In this document: positions 35,717 through 45,424 of the stretch, piece by piece | Layout of the letters: each line of letters opens with the position of its first letter | Numbering within the stretch: the first letter of the stretch is position 1 | DNA from: Hyphomicrobiales bacterium | GTDB taxonomy: Bacteria; Pseudomonadota; Alphaproteobacteria; Rhizobiales; Rhizobiaceae | Direction of reading: 5' to 3' | Assembly (NCBI GenBank): GCA_900469955.1 | Contig: UBYX01000012.1 | Coordinates: 124,001-188,000 of the forward strand | DNA: 64,000 bases | The notes under the pieces: model-generated | Database searches by the model: none | What the model was told of the DNA's origin: nothing | The model's input: the letters and a program-made list of their open reading frames with translations, nothing else | Program-made: the position numbers and the translations under genes

Positions 35717-35838
35717 AAGTGATTACTAATCAAGGCGGGGTTAGTAGCATTGATACTTTGTAAGTAACCTTTTAGAGAGGATCGAGATCTAGCTTCGGCG
35801 CAAGATTTTCCGGTGGGTAGACCCGAAGAGACGCTGGC

Positions 35839-37017
35839 ATGATGCTTGATTATCAATCTCTTCTCCTCGCCTTGGGGGTTTCGGCGGCGTGCCTGATGGT
35901 GACGCTGTTCGGCACCTGGGTTTCGCGCCGCACCGATTCCTTCCTGCTCACACTGGTAGTGGCCCTCTGCTTCATCGTTTCGGGCATCATCGCCTATAGC
36001 TCCTATACCGTGGCAACAGGCATCCTGCGCGTATCCATCGCCTATGCATTCCTGATGGCCGGCTTCTGCACCACCTATGCTGCGTCCGTGCAGTTCCGCA
36101 CGGGCAAGAAGCCGTGGAGGCTTGCGACCGCTCTCACCGTCGCCGCCATCCTTTTCGGTCTTCCTTTGCTGATTGCCGGGTTCGACGGTGTCGGGCTCAT
36201 TGTGATGAACATCCTCACTGCGCTGCTGTTGACGGGTACGGGTTGGCAATATTGGCGCACCCGCGCGGAAGCGCCCGGTCCCCTTTGCGGCATGGCGGTT
36301 CTCTACGTGCTCAGCGGTCTGTCGTTCGTATTGTGCGCCGGCGTCCTGATCAGCGATGGCAACTGGGTTATGGGCCATGCTCCGGACAATTGGGCCGAAA
36401 ATCTCAATATCGGCGTCTGCATTGCCGGCATGACGGGGATCGGATCCCTCTCGCTCGCGCTGCACCAGTGGCGCATGGCCGCTCATCATCGGCGCGAGGC
36501 CATGACCGACATGCTCACCGGTCTCCTGAACAGGCGAGCCCTTTTCGAGGAGCATGGCACGCGCCGGATAGGCCCTTCCACCGCTGTGGTCGTTTTCGAT
36601 ATCGATCGCTTCAAGTCCATCAACGACGAGCACGGCCACGCCGCCGGCGATATGGTGCTTAAGACGTTTGCCGAGAATCTGCTGCAAGGGACGTCGCATG
36701 TCAAAACTGCCGCGCGCCTGGGCGGCGAAGAATTCGCCTTGATCCTTGATAACGTGCTGCCTGGCAGGGCGGAACGGATTGCCAATGATATCGCCCGTCG
36801 TTTCGCGGCGCGTGAAATACTGGTCGGCGAATGCGTCGTGATGTGCACGGTCAGCGCAGGTGTTTCAACGGGTGCCGCGGGCGGGCAGTCTTTCGAAACC
36901 GTATTGGGCCTTGCAGACGGGGCGCTCTATGAAGCCAAGCGCGCCGGCCGCAACCGCGTCGAGGTGGCGGGTTATCTCCGGCCCGTCGATCTTTCCGACA
37001 CGCGCAGCAGCGCCTGA
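35839..37017 (+). CDS. Membrane-bound diguanylate cyclase
   Basis: 392-residue protein with about six to seven N-terminal membrane helices (residues 8 to about 215) and a GGDEF domain. The active site is GGEEF at residues 295-299, a catalytically competent form, and FDIDRFKSINDEHGH binds substrate and metal. The product-inhibition I-site (RxxD five residues before GGEEF) is absent: that place reads SHVK. No phosphodiesterase domain. It should make cyclic di-GMP without classical feedback inhibition. Located between pyrC and pyrE but with separate spacing. Confidence 0.92.
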   Translation: MMLDYQSLLLALGVSAACLMVTLFGTWVSRRTDSFLLTLVVALCFIVSGIIAYSSYTVATGILRVSIAYAFLMAGFCTTYAASVQFRTGKKPWRLATALTVAAILFGLPLLIAGFDGVGLIVMNILTALLLTGTGWQYWRTRAEAPGPLCGMAVLYVLSGLSFVLCAGVLISDGNWVMGHAPDNWAENLNIGVCIAGMTGIGSLSLALHQWRMAAHHRREAMTDMLTGLLNRRALFEEHGTRRIGPSTAVVVFDIDRFKSINDEHGHAAGDMVLKTFAENLLQGTSHVKTAARLGGEEFALILDNVLPGRAERIANDIARRFAAREILVGECVVMCTVSAGVSTGAAGGQSFETVLGLADGALYEAKRAGRNRVEVAGYLRPVDLSDTRSSA

Positions 37018-37101
37018 TCCCACCGTTATTTATCGCATCGTCTGGCGCGCCGGCCCGCATGCTGCTATTGCGGCCCGTGGTTGCCAAACAGGAGCGGGCG
37101 C

Positions 37102-37797
37102 ATGATTCAGACCACATTTCCGGAACGCGGCGTAATGGCCGAACTGATGGCGAAGATGCTCTGGGAGATCGGAGCAGTCCATTTCAGCGCTGATAAGCCC
37201 TACAAGCTTTCCTCCGGCATGATGAGCCCCGTCTATATCGACTGCCGCAAACTGATCTCCTATCCGCGCATCCGCTCGGCGATCATGGATTTTGCCGCCG
37301 CGACGGTGATGCGCGATGCCGGCTTCGAGAAATTCGATTGCGTGGCAGGGGGCGAGACGGCCGGCATTCCCTTCGCGGCCTTCCTGGCCGAGCGCCTCGG
37401 CCTGCCGATGATCTATGTCCGCAAGGCACCGAAGGGCCATGGCCGCAACGCCCAGATCGAAGGTCATATGCCTGAGGGAGCCCGGGTTCTGGTCATCGAG
37501 GATTTGACAACCGCTGGCGGCAGCATGTTCAAGTTCATCGACGCAATCCGAGCTGCCGGCGGCGTGGTCGATCACGGCATCGCGCTCTTTTTCTACGGCA
37601 TCTTTCCGGAAGCCGAACAGCGCTTCTCGAACGGTAAGGTTCAGCTTCATCATATCGCGACATGGCGGAACGTGCTGGCTGCTGCCCGCGAAGGCAGGCT
37701 GTTCGATGACAAGACGCTTTCGGAAGTCGAAGCGTTTCTCGATGCGCCGCTCGCCTGGTCGGGGCGCAACGGCGGCGTCAGCGAACTCGCCCTCTGA
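37102..37797 (+). CDS. pyrE: Orotate phosphoribosyltransferase
   Basis: 231-residue enzyme converting orotate and PRPP to orotidine 5'-monophosphate. The PRPP loop is [18 protein letters not shown] (about residues 130-147); the N-terminal part carries [18 protein letters not shown] and [16 protein letters not shown], the flexible catalytic loop. ATG 37102 follows AGGAG; the frame opens earlier at a TTG without support. With pyrC 1.4 kb upstream, two pyrimidine steps flank the cyclase gene. Confidence 0.96.
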   Translation: MIQTTFPERGVMAELMAKMLWEIGAVHFSADKPYKLSSGMMSPVYIDCRKLISYPRIRSAIMDFAAATVMRDAGFEKFDCVAGGETAGIPFAAFLAERLGLPMIYVRKAPKGHGRNAQIEGHMPEGARVLVIEDLTTAGGSMFKFIDAIRAAGGVVDHGIALFFYGIFPEAEQRFSNGKVQLHHIATWRNVLAAAREGRLFDDKTLSEVEAFLDAPLAWSGRNGGVSELAL

Positions 37798-37872
37798 ATT
37801 TTTGCTCTGGCAATTTTACAAAAGCTCGCTTAATCGATTGAAATACACCTTGGACTGGCGCGGGAGGCTCCT

Positions 37873-38799
37873 ATGATTTTGTGCTGCGGCGAAGCCCTGA
37901 TCGACATGCTTCCGCGCGAAACCATGCTCGGCGAAAACGGCTTTGCCCCTTACGCCGGCGGAGCGGTCTTCAATACTGCCATCGCGCTCGGCCGCTTGGA
38001 GCAGCCCACCGCCTTCTTCACCGGTCTGTCGGACGACATGATGGGCGATATCCTGCGGGACACGTTGCGCAAGAGCAAGGTGGATTTCAGCTACTGCGCG
38101 ACGCTCTCCAGGCCCACGACCATCGCCTTCGTCAAGCTGGTCGACGGCCACGCCTCCTACGCTTTCTATGACGAAAACACCGCCGGCCGGATGATCACCG
38201 AGGCCGACCTGCCCGCTCTCGGCGAGGATTGCGAAGCCCTTCATTTCGGCGCGATCAGCCTCATCCCCGAACCCTGCGGCTCCACCTATGAGGCCCTGCT
38301 GGTGCGGGAGCATGCAAAGCGGGTCATATCGCTGGATCCGAACATTCGTCCGGGTTTCATCAAAGACAAGGCGTCCCACATGGCGCGTATCCGTCGCATG
38401 GCGGCGATGTCCGATATCGTCAAGTTTTCGGATGAAGACCTGGTCTGGTTCGGCCTCGAGGGCGACGAGGAGACGCTGGCCCGCCACTGGCTGCATCACG
38501 GCGCAAAGCTGGTTGTCGTCACGCGCGGTGCACAAGGTGCGGCCGGTTACACGGCCAATCACAAAGTGACCGTGCCGAGCGAGAAGGTAACCGTAGTGGA
38601 TACCGTGGGCGCCGGGGATACATTCGACGCCGGCGTTCTTGCTTCGCTGAAGAAGCAGAACCTTCTGACGAAGGACCAGGTCGCCAACCTCTCGCAGGAC
38701 CAGATCGCCAACGCATTGGCACTCGGTGCCAAGGCCGCCGCCGTTACCGTGTCGCGCGCCGGCGCCAATCCGCCCTTCGCAAACGAGATCGGGCTCTAA
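37873..38799 (+). CDS. frk: Fructokinase (PfkB family)
   Basis: 308-residue sugar kinase phosphorylating fructose to fructose-6-phosphate. PfkB signatures: YAGGAVFNTAIALGRL near residue 28 and DTVGAGDTFDAGVL with the catalytic Asp at about residue 250. The MILCCGEALIDMLPRE start is the typical rhizobial Frk N-terminus. Downstream are pgi and other sugar-phosphate genes, placing it in hexose entry to the Entner-Doudoroff route. Confidence 0.92.
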   Translation: MILCCGEALIDMLPRETMLGENGFAPYAGGAVFNTAIALGRLEQPTAFFTGLSDDMMGDILRDTLRKSKVDFSYCATLSRPTTIAFVKLVDGHASYAFYDENTAGRMITEADLPALGEDCEALHFGAISLIPEPCGSTYEALLVREHAKRVISLDPNIRPGFIKDKASHMARIRRMAAMSDIVKFSDEDLVWFGLEGDEETLARHWLHHGAKLVVVTRGAQGAAGYTANHKVTVPSEKVTVVDTVGAGDTFDAGVLASLKKQNLLTKDQVANLSQDQIANALALGAKAAAVTVSRAGANPPFANEIGL

Positions 38800-38916
38800 T
38801 CCAGCTCCAATGAGAGCCGGATTGTCCGACTTTCTGGTTTTCATACGCCGGCGAGTTGAAAAGCTGGCGCGTAAAAAGACCGCCTAACGGCTTCTTCCGA
38901 GAAATCGAAGGCGGCT

Positions 38917-39144
38917 TCAGACCTCGGTTTGCGGCTGTTCCGCAGGCCGGAATTCCAGGATATCGCCCGGCTGGCAATCCAGGACCTCGCAGATCTTCTC
39001 CAGCGTCTCGAACCGCACGCCGCGCACCTTGCCGGACTTGAGAAGCGAGATGTTCTGTTCGGTGATGCCGATGCGCTCTGCAAGCTCCTTGGAACGCATC
39101 TTCCGTTTTGCCAGCATCACGTCGAGATTGACCACGATCGGCAT
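38917..39144 (-). CDS. Small XRE-family regulator
   Basis: 75-residue protein that is almost entirely a Cro/CI-type helix-turn-helix (YozG-like): MLAKRKMRSKELAERIGITEQ and NISLLKSGKVRGVRFETLEKI, ending in a short acidic tail. It starts one base after the stop of the DUF2975 gene, so the two are translated together; such DUF2975-HTH pairs are widespread. Probably controls its own operon, perhaps through the inverted repeat at 39742-39761. Confidence 0.88.
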   Translation of the reverse strand: MPIVVNLDVMLAKRKMRSKELAERIGITEQNISLLKSGKVRGVRFETLEKICEVLDCQPGDILEFRPAEQPQTEV

Positions 39145-39145
39145 T

Positions 39146-39700
39146 TCAGATGATGCTCCGGTTCTCGGCCTCTATCTCCGTTGCGATCATCATCACCTGT
39201 CCCATCACGAGCAATAGGCCGCAGACGACCAGAAGCATCGCTTCGGTGGTGCCGAAGCTGATGGCGAGAATGCCTTGTCCAGGCGGGTTGGCGTAGGTCA
39301 CGAGGAGAATGGCCACTGTCCGGGACAGGATCATGCTGATCGCACCGGCCAGCGCAAACTGACCGGAGCGCCAAAGCAGCATCCCGCTTTCCGCCGTGAA
39401 GACGTTACCTTTTTCAAAGCCGTCGAAAAGGCGCCACACGGTAGCAAGGCCACCAAAGATGAGCAGGAAATTGGCCGTGGCAAGAATGATCAGTCCAGCC
39501 ATACCAAACGGCGTGATGGTCATTTGCCACGATCCTGCCATCAGGTGTTCCTGGATGGTCGCTCGGAAACCCGGCCAATCGAAGAACGGTTGCCAGATGA
39601 CGTAGATCGCGGAGACCACGAGAAGTGCGGCAATTGCCGTCACCAGCATCTTCATCCACCGGCTCAGTTGCCGGATCCTTCGAAATGGCTCGCCTGACAT
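39146..39700 (-). CDS. DUF2975 membrane protein
   Basis: About 184-residue protein with four hydrophobic helices (around residues 17-40, 68-90, 112-135 and 150-172) fitting DUF2975. Function unknown; partners with the small XRE regulator and may act as its membrane sensor. ATG 39700 (MSGEPFRRIRQLSRWMK) gives a normal cytosolic basic start; an upstream ATG at 39772 would add 24 unconserved residues overlapping the divergent promoter. Confidence 0.78.
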   Translation of the reverse strand: MSGEPFRRIRQLSRWMKMLVTAIAALLVVSAIYVIWQPFFDWPGFRATIQEHLMAGSWQMTITPFGMAGLIILATANFLLIFGGLATVWRLFDGFEKGNVFTAESGMLLWRSGQFALAGAISMILSRTVAILLVTYANPPGQGILAISFGTTEAMLLVVCGLLLVMGQVMMIATEIEAENRSII

Positions 39701-39741
39701 AGTTTCCACGTCCCAATTGCATAAATTAATGTAAAACGATA

Positions 39742-39761
39742 ATTGATTCGCGTCAATCAAT
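39742..39761. promoter_or_regulatory. Inverted repeat between DUF2975 and lipoprotein genes
   Basis: ATTGATT (39742-39748) and AATCAAT (39755-39761), perfect 7-bp arms, 6-base centre, in the 77-base divergent interval. A likely operator, possibly for the XRE regulator. Confidence 0.4.
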
Positions 39762-39777
39762 ATCGGAGCCAAGTCTC

Positions 39778-40365
39778 ATGAGGTCGTTGTCCCGTATTGC
39801 GGCTCTTGCCGCTGCCCAAAGTCTTGCGATCGGTTTAGCAGGATGCATGTCATTCCCTTCGTTTAAAACCTCGCCGCTGGAGGCCGATCCCCATCATGTC
39901 CAGCTTGCAATCGTGATGCCCAAGGACCTGGTCCTGAAGAAAGGTGATGTGGTGCTGTCTCTTGCCTGGCAGCCGAAGGAGGGTGCGCCGCTTAAGGGCG
40001 ACTACCACCTGGATGTCGCCGATGGCGCGGCAAGACCGGACGTGCCCGTCCGCGTTGCTGCCGGTCAGCATGTCCGGCTGGTTTATTTCGGGCAGACGGA
40101 TGCCGAGAATTTCCGCAAGCTTCGTCTGTTCATCCTCGACCGCAAAGCCAGGGGGCAGGAAGGGCGCGGCAGTATCGCGGTGGATTTCCGCAGTGCCTGC
40201 TGGAATGGCGATTTCCCCGCGGATGGCCGGCCGCTACCGATTTCGGCCTATATCCGGATGGCGCCGGACGAAGCCTTCACCGAAGTCGTCTCGCCGACGG
40301 ACGTGCGCAAGCTCGCGCAGCAGTGGCGCGTCGCGAGCATTCCGTCCTGCGCACCCTCGTCCTAG
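39778..40365 (+). CDS. Predicted lipoprotein of unknown function
   Basis: 195-residue protein with a type II signal peptide; the lipobox is LAGC, acylated Cys at residue 23. The mature part is about 170 residues, mainly beta by appearance ([45 protein letters not shown]), and I do not recognise its family. The residue after the Cys is Met, giving outer-membrane retention by the +2 rule. It overlaps the convergent pgi gene by four bases (shared CTAG). Confidence 0.75.
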   Translation: MRSLSRIAALAAAQSLAIGLAGCMSFPSFKTSPLEADPHHVQLAIVMPKDLVLKKGDVVLSLAWQPKEGAPLKGDYHLDVADGAARPDVPVRVAAGQHVRLVYFGQTDAENFRKLRLFILDRKARGQEGRGSIAVDFRSACWNGDFPADGRPLPISAYIRMAPDEAFTEVVSPTDVRKLAQQWRVASIPSCAPSS

Positions 40366-41987
40366 CTTCGGGCTGACAACAATGCCTTCACCAGCCCCTG
40401 AGTCGAGCTGTCATGCCCGGCGGCGCTTTCTCTGCCTTCGACGACCGGCAGCAAGCCTGTAGCGAGCTCCTTGCCGAGTTCGACGCCCCATTGGTCGAAG
40501 GAGTTGATGCGGAACAGGACGCCTTCCACGAAGACGCGATGCTCATAAAGCGCGATCAGGCGGCCGAGCGCGAACGGGGTCAGCTTGTCGTACACGAAGG
40601 TGATCGATGGGCGGTTACCGTTAAAGACGCGGTGCGGGGCGATGAAATCGGCCTGCTTCTCATCCATGCCCTTGGAGGTGAGCTGTTCCTTGGCCTCGCC
40701 GAAGGTGCGGCCCTTCATCAGCGCTTCAGACTGGGCAAGGCAATTGGCGATCAGCAGTTCGTGCTGATGGCGCAGATGCGGTTCGAAACCGTTGGCCGCG
40801 ATCATGAATTCAGCGGGGATGATGCTCGTGCCTTGGTGGATCAGCTGGTAGAAGGCGTGCTGGCCGTTGGTGCCCGGTTCCCCCCAGACAGCGGGGCCGG
40901 AATTGCCTTCGACCGGCTTGCCGTCGATCGTCACGCCCTTGCCGTTCGATTCCATGTCGAGCTGCTGCAGATAGGCGGGAAAGCGCAATAGCCGCTGATC
41001 ATAGGGCAGGATGGCGCGTGTCGGGTAACCCAGCACGTTGCGATGGTAGAAGCCGATCAGCCCGAGCAGCATCGGCAGGTTCTGCCGTGTCGAGGCGGTG
41101 CGGAAATGCACATCCATCGCATGGGCGCCGTCGAGGAACCGTCCGAAATTTTCGGCCCCGATGGCGATCATCAGAGGCAGGCCGATCGCCGACCAGATGG
41201 AGTAGCGGCCGCCGACCCAGTCCCAGAAGCCGAACACGCGGTCGCTTTCGATGCCGAAGGCCGAAACCTTATCGAGCGCGGTGGAGACGGCCGCAAAATG
41301 ATGCTTCACCGCCGCCTCTCCGAGTTTCTCGGCGATGAAGGCACGGGCGGAAGCCGCATTGGTCATGGTCTCGATTGTCGTGAAGGTTTTCGAGGCGATG
41401 ACGAACAGGGTCGTTTCCGCATCGAGCAGCTTCAACGTGTCGGCAATATGCGCTCCGTCGACGTTCGAAACGAAATGCGCGCGGGGGCCGTCGTGGAAAG
41501 GAGCAAGTGCCAGCGTCGCCATGACAGGGCCGAGATCGGAGCCGCCGATGCCGATATTGACGACGTCGGTGATCTTTTTGCCGGTAGCGCCTTTCAACGC
41601 GCCGGCACGGATGCCGTCTGCAAAAGTGCCCATGGCGGCGAGGACCGCATTGACATCCGGCATGACATCCTTGCCGTCGACCAGAACCGGCCTGTTGGAT
41701 CGGTTGCGGAGCGCCGTATGCAGCACGGCCCGCCCCTCGGTGAAGTTGATCGGAACGCCCGAAAACATCTCCTCGCGTTTTTTGGCGACGCCTCCGACCT
41801 CGGCCAGCCTTTCGAGGAGCAACAGCACTTCGTCGTTCACCGCCGTTTTGGAATAGTCCATCAACAGGTCATCGAAGGACGCGCTGAATCGTTCGAAGCG
41901 GCCGGGATCGGACGCGAATGCAGCGCGAATGTTCGTGGCATTGGTTTTCGCCACTGCGGATTTCAGGTCTTGGATGATGGCCTGCAT
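40362..41987 (-). CDS. pgi: Glucose-6-phosphate isomerase
   Basis: 541-residue cytosolic enzyme interconverting glucose-6-P and fructose-6-P. Family segments: [72 protein letters not shown] (in part) with the catalytic Glu region, and the C-terminal catalytic Lys in ELGKELA. Full length. It works with the nearby fructokinase to feed fructose carbon into the hexose pool. Confidence 0.96.
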   Translation of the reverse strand: MQAIIQDLKSAVAKTNATNIRAAFASDPGRFERFSASFDDLLMDYSKTAVNDEVLLLLERLAEVGGVAKKREEMFSGVPINFTEGRAVLHTALRNRSNRPVLVDGKDVMPDVNAVLAAMGTFADGIRAGALKGATGKKITDVVNIGIGGSDLGPVMATLALAPFHDGPRAHFVSNVDGAHIADTLKLLDAETTLFVIASKTFTTIETMTNAASARAFIAEKLGEAAVKHHFAAVSTALDKVSAFGIESDRVFGFWDWVGGRYSIWSAIGLPLMIAIGAENFGRFLDGAHAMDVHFRTASTRQNLPMLLGLIGFYHRNVLGYPTRAILPYDQRLLRFPAYLQQLDMESNGKGVTIDGKPVEGNSGPAVWGEPGTNGQHAFYQLIHQGTSIIPAEFMIAANGFEPHLRHQHELLIANCLAQSEALMKGRTFGEAKEQLTSKGMDEKQADFIAPHRVFNGNRPSITFVYDKLTPFALGRLIALYEHRVFVEGVLFRINSFDQWGVELGKELATGLLPVVEGRESAAGHDSSTQGLVKALLSARS

Positions 41988-42078
41988 GGAGGTTCCTCGC
42001 GGTCGGGGAAATGATGAACGGGAACCTATTCGCTTTCCCGGTCAAATCAACCCATTAAGAGCCGTGGTCTGGCAGCTT

Positions 42079-43320
42079 CTACTGGCCGACGGCCGTCGTC
42101 ACCGTATTGCCGGCAGCAGTTCCGAGGCGAAGGATCTGCTCGTCGTAGGACCGGCGCGTCGCAGGATCGAAGACGGCAATCGGGGTACTGACGGCGACGC
42201 TCGCCGCACCTCCGACCGTTTGCGCGGCGCCGAGCGCCACGGCACCAAGGCGATCGCCGAGCCCAACGTCCGAGTCGGTAACCGCCTGGCCGGCAATCAG
42301 TCGGTTGCCGATCAGCTGTACCACTTCCGGACTTTCGGCGAATTTCCCGTGATTGAGCCGATCGCCACCCTTCAAAGCCGTAAGGTCGAGGACGACGATG
42401 CCGGCTTTTTCGAATTCCGTTCGATAAGGCTCGACTGTCGGATCGACCTGGCCGAGACGATCGATATTGCCGGAGATCCGCCGGGACAGGCTGAGTGCGC
42501 GGTCGTCGCGGGAAACGAAGAGCGTGAAATGCGGTCGCCTGTTGCCAAGCTCGGCAAGCTGCTGGCCGAACACGTCCACGTCGAGATCGGGCGAAGCGAG
42601 AATGACGTTCTGGATTTTAGGCGCAACGCGTCCGTCGCGGATCGCCATCTGCCGCAAGGCCTCGACCGTCAGCCAGGAGCCCATCGAATGCGCCATGATG
42701 GTGACTTCGCCGACACTCGGCTCCTTGGACAGGCGATGCAACATCTCTTCCAGTGCGTCGCGCGAATAGTTCGTGCTTTCCTTGTCGTAGTTATAGGCAA
42801 AAATGCTGCCGCGCGAGGGCCAGGTGAAGAGCACCGGTGCCACGTCCGCCTTGGAATCATGGACGATCTGGGCGAACCGGTAGACCGCGTCCTCGTAGCG
42901 ATTGTTGAATCCGTGTACGAAGACCATCACCCGCCGGCTTTTCGGCAGGTGCTGTCTCAGCCAGCCCTGCGCACCGGGCCGATCGAGCGGCGTTACGGAA
43001 ACGGTCGCAAATTCCTTGGCGGGATTGGCGGGCAGCCTGGCAGGCCACTGAACCTGGCCGACCTTGCGGGCGCGGTCGGGAGGAATGGAGACGGCGATTT
43101 CCGTGATCTGCGGCTCCTTGCCACGCTCCCCGGAAAACAGCACGCCCGGCGTTTCGGTTGGCCGCCGTGTCGTGGCCACGAGTACATCGACCTTGGTAGC
43201 GCCATCAGCTCGAGCCGCGGTCGGAATCAAAACGCCTTCCGGCCGCCCGGCGCAGCCCGACAAGACAGCCAGTGTCGCGACGACAGCAATCAGACGAAGC
43301 GGATAAACGGCGCGGCTCAC
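42079..43320 (-). CDS. Alpha/beta hydrolase lipoprotein (DUF900 family)
   Basis: About 413-residue predicted esterase-like lipoprotein. GTG at 43320, with GGAG eight bases ahead, gives an ideal type II signal peptide (VSRAVYPLRLIAVVATLAVLSGC); the frame extends to another GTG at 43350. The DUF900 core has the strand VMVFVHGFNNRYEDAVYRF, the nucleophile elbow AHSMGS (Ser), LASPDLDVDVF (acid) and a C-terminal region without known motif. Acts on an unknown ester or amide at the periplasmic face. A VAxTR-type block (VLVATTRRPTETPGVLFSG) is typical for the family. Confidence 0.85.
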   Translation of the reverse strand: MSRAVYPLRLIAVVATLAVLSGCAGRPEGVLIPTAARADGATKVDVLVATTRRPTETPGVLFSGERGKEPQITEIAVSIPPDRARKVGQVQWPARLPANPAKEFATVSVTPLDRPGAQGWLRQHLPKSRRVMVFVHGFNNRYEDAVYRFAQIVHDSKADVAPVLFTWPSRGSIFAYNYDKESTNYSRDALEEMLHRLSKEPSVGEVTIMAHSMGSWLTVEALRQMAIRDGRVAPKIQNVILASPDLDVDVFGQQLAELGNRRPHFTLFVSRDDRALSLSRRISGNIDRLGQVDPTVEPYRTEFEKAGIVVLDLTALKGGDRLNHGKFAESPEVVQLIGNRLIAGQAVTDSDVGLGDRLGAVALGAAQTVGGAASVAVSTPIAVFDPATRRSYDEQILRLGTAAGNTVTTAVGQ

Positions 43321-43459
43321 CAAGCGAACTCCAACATGCTCTTTGCCCACCCCTGACGGAAGCGCTAGTCAAGGAACGCTGTTGCGTCCAGAGCCAAGGC
43401 TTCGATTCAAGCAGTGGGACCGGTCCTTGTTGTCGATCTGTCGCCGCGATGCAACGGCG

Positions 43460-45157
43460 TCAGCCGCGCAGTTCGCGCCGCAGGATCTTCCCGACGTTCG
43501 ATTTCGGCAGTTCGGTGCGGAATTCGATAAAGCGTGGCCGCTTGTAATTCGTGAGATTTTCGACGCAATGGGCCTTGATCTGCGCTTCCGTCAGGTTGGG
43601 GTCCTTTTTGACCACGAAGAGTTTGACCGCCTCGCCGGAATGTTCGTCAGGTACCCCGATCGCAGCGCATTCCAGCACGCCCGGATGCTTGGCGACGACC
43701 TCCTCGACCTCGTTCGGATAGACATTGAAGCCCGAAACCAGGATCATGTCCTTCTTGCGGTCGACGATCTTCGTATAGCCCTGGCGGTCCATGTAGCCCA
43801 TGTCGCCGGTCCGGAAGAAGCCGTCGGCGGTCATCACCTTGGCGGTTTCGTCGGGACGGTTCCAATAGCCGGCCATGACCTGGGGCCCCCTGATGCAGAT
43901 TTCACCGACACCGCCCAGTTCGACCTCCGCACCGTCGTCGTCGCGGATCGAAATCTCCGTCGATGATATCGGCAGGCCGATCATGCCGCTGAACTCTGTC
44001 GCATCCAGCCGGTTTGCGGTGGCGACGGGAGATGTCTCGGACAGGCCGTAACCTTCGGTGATCTGGCAGCCGGTCATCTTCAGCCAGCGCTCGGCGACCG
44101 GACGCTGCACCGACATGCCGCCGCCGAACACCAGCAGCAGCGACGAGAAGTCGAGTTTCTGGAAATCCGGATTGTTCATCAGCGCGTTGAACAGCGTGTT
44201 GAGACCGGGAAAGACGTGGATCTTGTACTTCTGAAGTTCCTTGACGAAGGCCGGGATGTCGCGTGGGTTGGCGATCAGGATGTTGTGGCTGCCCGTCGCG
44301 ACCCCCATCAGCGAATTCACCGTGAGTGCGAAGATGTGGTAGAGGGGCAGGGCGCAGAGGAACTGGAGCTGATCCGGCCGCGGCTTGGTCAGGAATGCCG
44401 TCTCGAGCCAAGTCCCCATCTGCTCCTTGTTGGCGAGCAGGTTCGAATGGGTGAGGATCGCTCCCTTGGAGACACCTGTCGTGCCGCCGGTATATTGCAG
44501 AAAGGCGATGTCGCGACCGTTCACCTCGACCGGGTTTACGGTCAGTCGCGCGCCCTCGTCACGCACCTGCTTGAAGCTCTTGGCCGAGGCAAGCGACCAT
44601 TCCGGCACTAGCTTCTTTATCTTGCGCACGACCAGATTGACGATATGTCCCTTGAGGCCCAGCATGTCGCCCATGGTTGCAACAACCACATGCTTCACTT
44701 CCGTGTTCGGCAGCGCCTGCTGCACGGTTCGGGCAAAATTTTCCAGGACGAAGATCGCCTTGGCGCCGGCATCCTTCAACTGGTGCTCCAGCTCCCGCGG
44801 CGTATAGAGCGGGTTGACGTTCACGACGACCAGGCCGACGCGAAGGATGCCGTAGACGATCACCGGGTTCTGGAGGATGTTCGGCAACATCACCGCTACG
44901 CGGTCGCCCTTGACCAGTCCCTGCGCCTGCAGCCATGCCGCAATTTTGTGGCTTTCCGCTTCAAGTTGCCGGAAAGTGAGTGCTTTTCCCATGCTGGAAA
45001 AGGCCGGGCGGTCCGCAAAGCGTGAGCAGCTATCTTCAAAAAGTTCGCCCAGCGAGCGATGCGTCAGCGGCGGAATTTCCTCCGGCACCGTCGGCGGATA
45101 TGAGGCCAGCCAGATCTTGTCGGGATTGGCGTCGGTGCGTGCAGTGACTTCGCTCAT
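43460..45157 (-). CDS. fadD: Long-chain-fatty-acid-CoA ligase
   Basis: 565-residue adenylate-forming enzyme activating fatty acids to acyl-CoA for beta-oxidation. Motifs: P-loop YTGGTTGVSKGAILTHSN (about residues 222-239), ATP/AMP motif GYGLSETSPV, GEICIRGPQVMAGYW, the TGDMGYMD hinge and KDMILVSGFNVYPNEVE with C-terminal catalytic Lys in NVGKILRREL. GGAGGAGG before ATG. The upstream interval carries a LiuR-like inverted repeat (45298-45313) and another palindrome, suggesting control by fatty-acid or branched-chain catabolite regulators. Rhizobial fadD also affects swarming. Confidence 0.94.
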   Translation of the reverse strand: MSEVTARTDANPDKIWLASYPPTVPEEIPPLTHRSLGELFEDSCSRFADRPAFSSMGKALTFRQLEAESHKIAAWLQAQGLVKGDRVAVMLPNILQNPVIVYGILRVGLVVVNVNPLYTPRELEHQLKDAGAKAIFVLENFARTVQQALPNTEVKHVVVATMGDMLGLKGHIVNLVVRKIKKLVPEWSLASAKSFKQVRDEGARLTVNPVEVNGRDIAFLQYTGGTTGVSKGAILTHSNLLANKEQMGTWLETAFLTKPRPDQLQFLCALPLYHIFALTVNSLMGVATGSHNILIANPRDIPAFVKELQKYKIHVFPGLNTLFNALMNNPDFQKLDFSSLLLVFGGGMSVQRPVAERWLKMTGCQITEGYGLSETSPVATANRLDATEFSGMIGLPISSTEISIRDDDGAEVELGGVGEICIRGPQVMAGYWNRPDETAKVMTADGFFRTGDMGYMDRQGYTKIVDRKKDMILVSGFNVYPNEVEEVVAKHPGVLECAAIGVPDEHSGEAVKLFVVKKDPNLTEAQIKAHCVENLTNYKRPRFIEFRTELPKSNVGKILRRELRG

Positions 45158-45252
45158 ATGGAACCTCCTCCATCATTCTTCTTGTTTCGCGCTTGCCAAA
45201 GCGTGCAGCAAAGTCCTCCACCCTGCCGCCAGAAACAGATTATGCCATGGTC

Positions 45253-45271
45253 CTATGGCGTAAAGCCATAG
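45253..45271. promoter_or_regulatory. Inverted repeat upstream of fadD
   Basis: CTATGGC (45253-45259), GTAAA, GCCATAG (45265-45271): perfect 7-bp arms about 96 bases upstream of fadD. Operator or leader hairpin; unassigned. Confidence 0.4.
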
Positions 45272-45297
45272 TCTCTGTTTTGAACAGCTATATAACC

Positions 45298-45313
45298 TTA
45301 ACGTAAACGTCAA
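45298..45313. promoter_or_regulatory. LiuR-like operator upstream of fadD
   Basis: TTAACGTAAACGTCAA shares its ACGTAAACGTCAA-like core with the long palindrome before the nitronate monooxygenase gene (59808-59833). It resembles, from memory, the sites of the MerR-type regulator LiuR that governs branched-chain amino acid and fatty acid use in proteobacteria. Confidence 0.45.
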
Positions 45314-45350
45314 CCTGGCCGAGTGGGACCGGTACCTATGCCGACGGGGA

Positions 45351-45375
45351 GGAACATACGAGACGGCAAGACGTT
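45351..45375 (+). promoter_or_regulatory. EcfG/RpoE2-type general stress promoter
   Basis: GGAAC (45351-45355), 16 bases, CGTT (45372-45375): exact match to the alphaproteobacterial general stress sigma consensus. It lies 50 bases before the PRC-barrel gene, giving a leader of about 40 nt. Confidence 0.8.
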
Positions 45376-45424
45376 TTCCCCTTGGTAACATCAAAGTAAC
45401 ACGAGGAAACCAAGGAGGTGCGTA

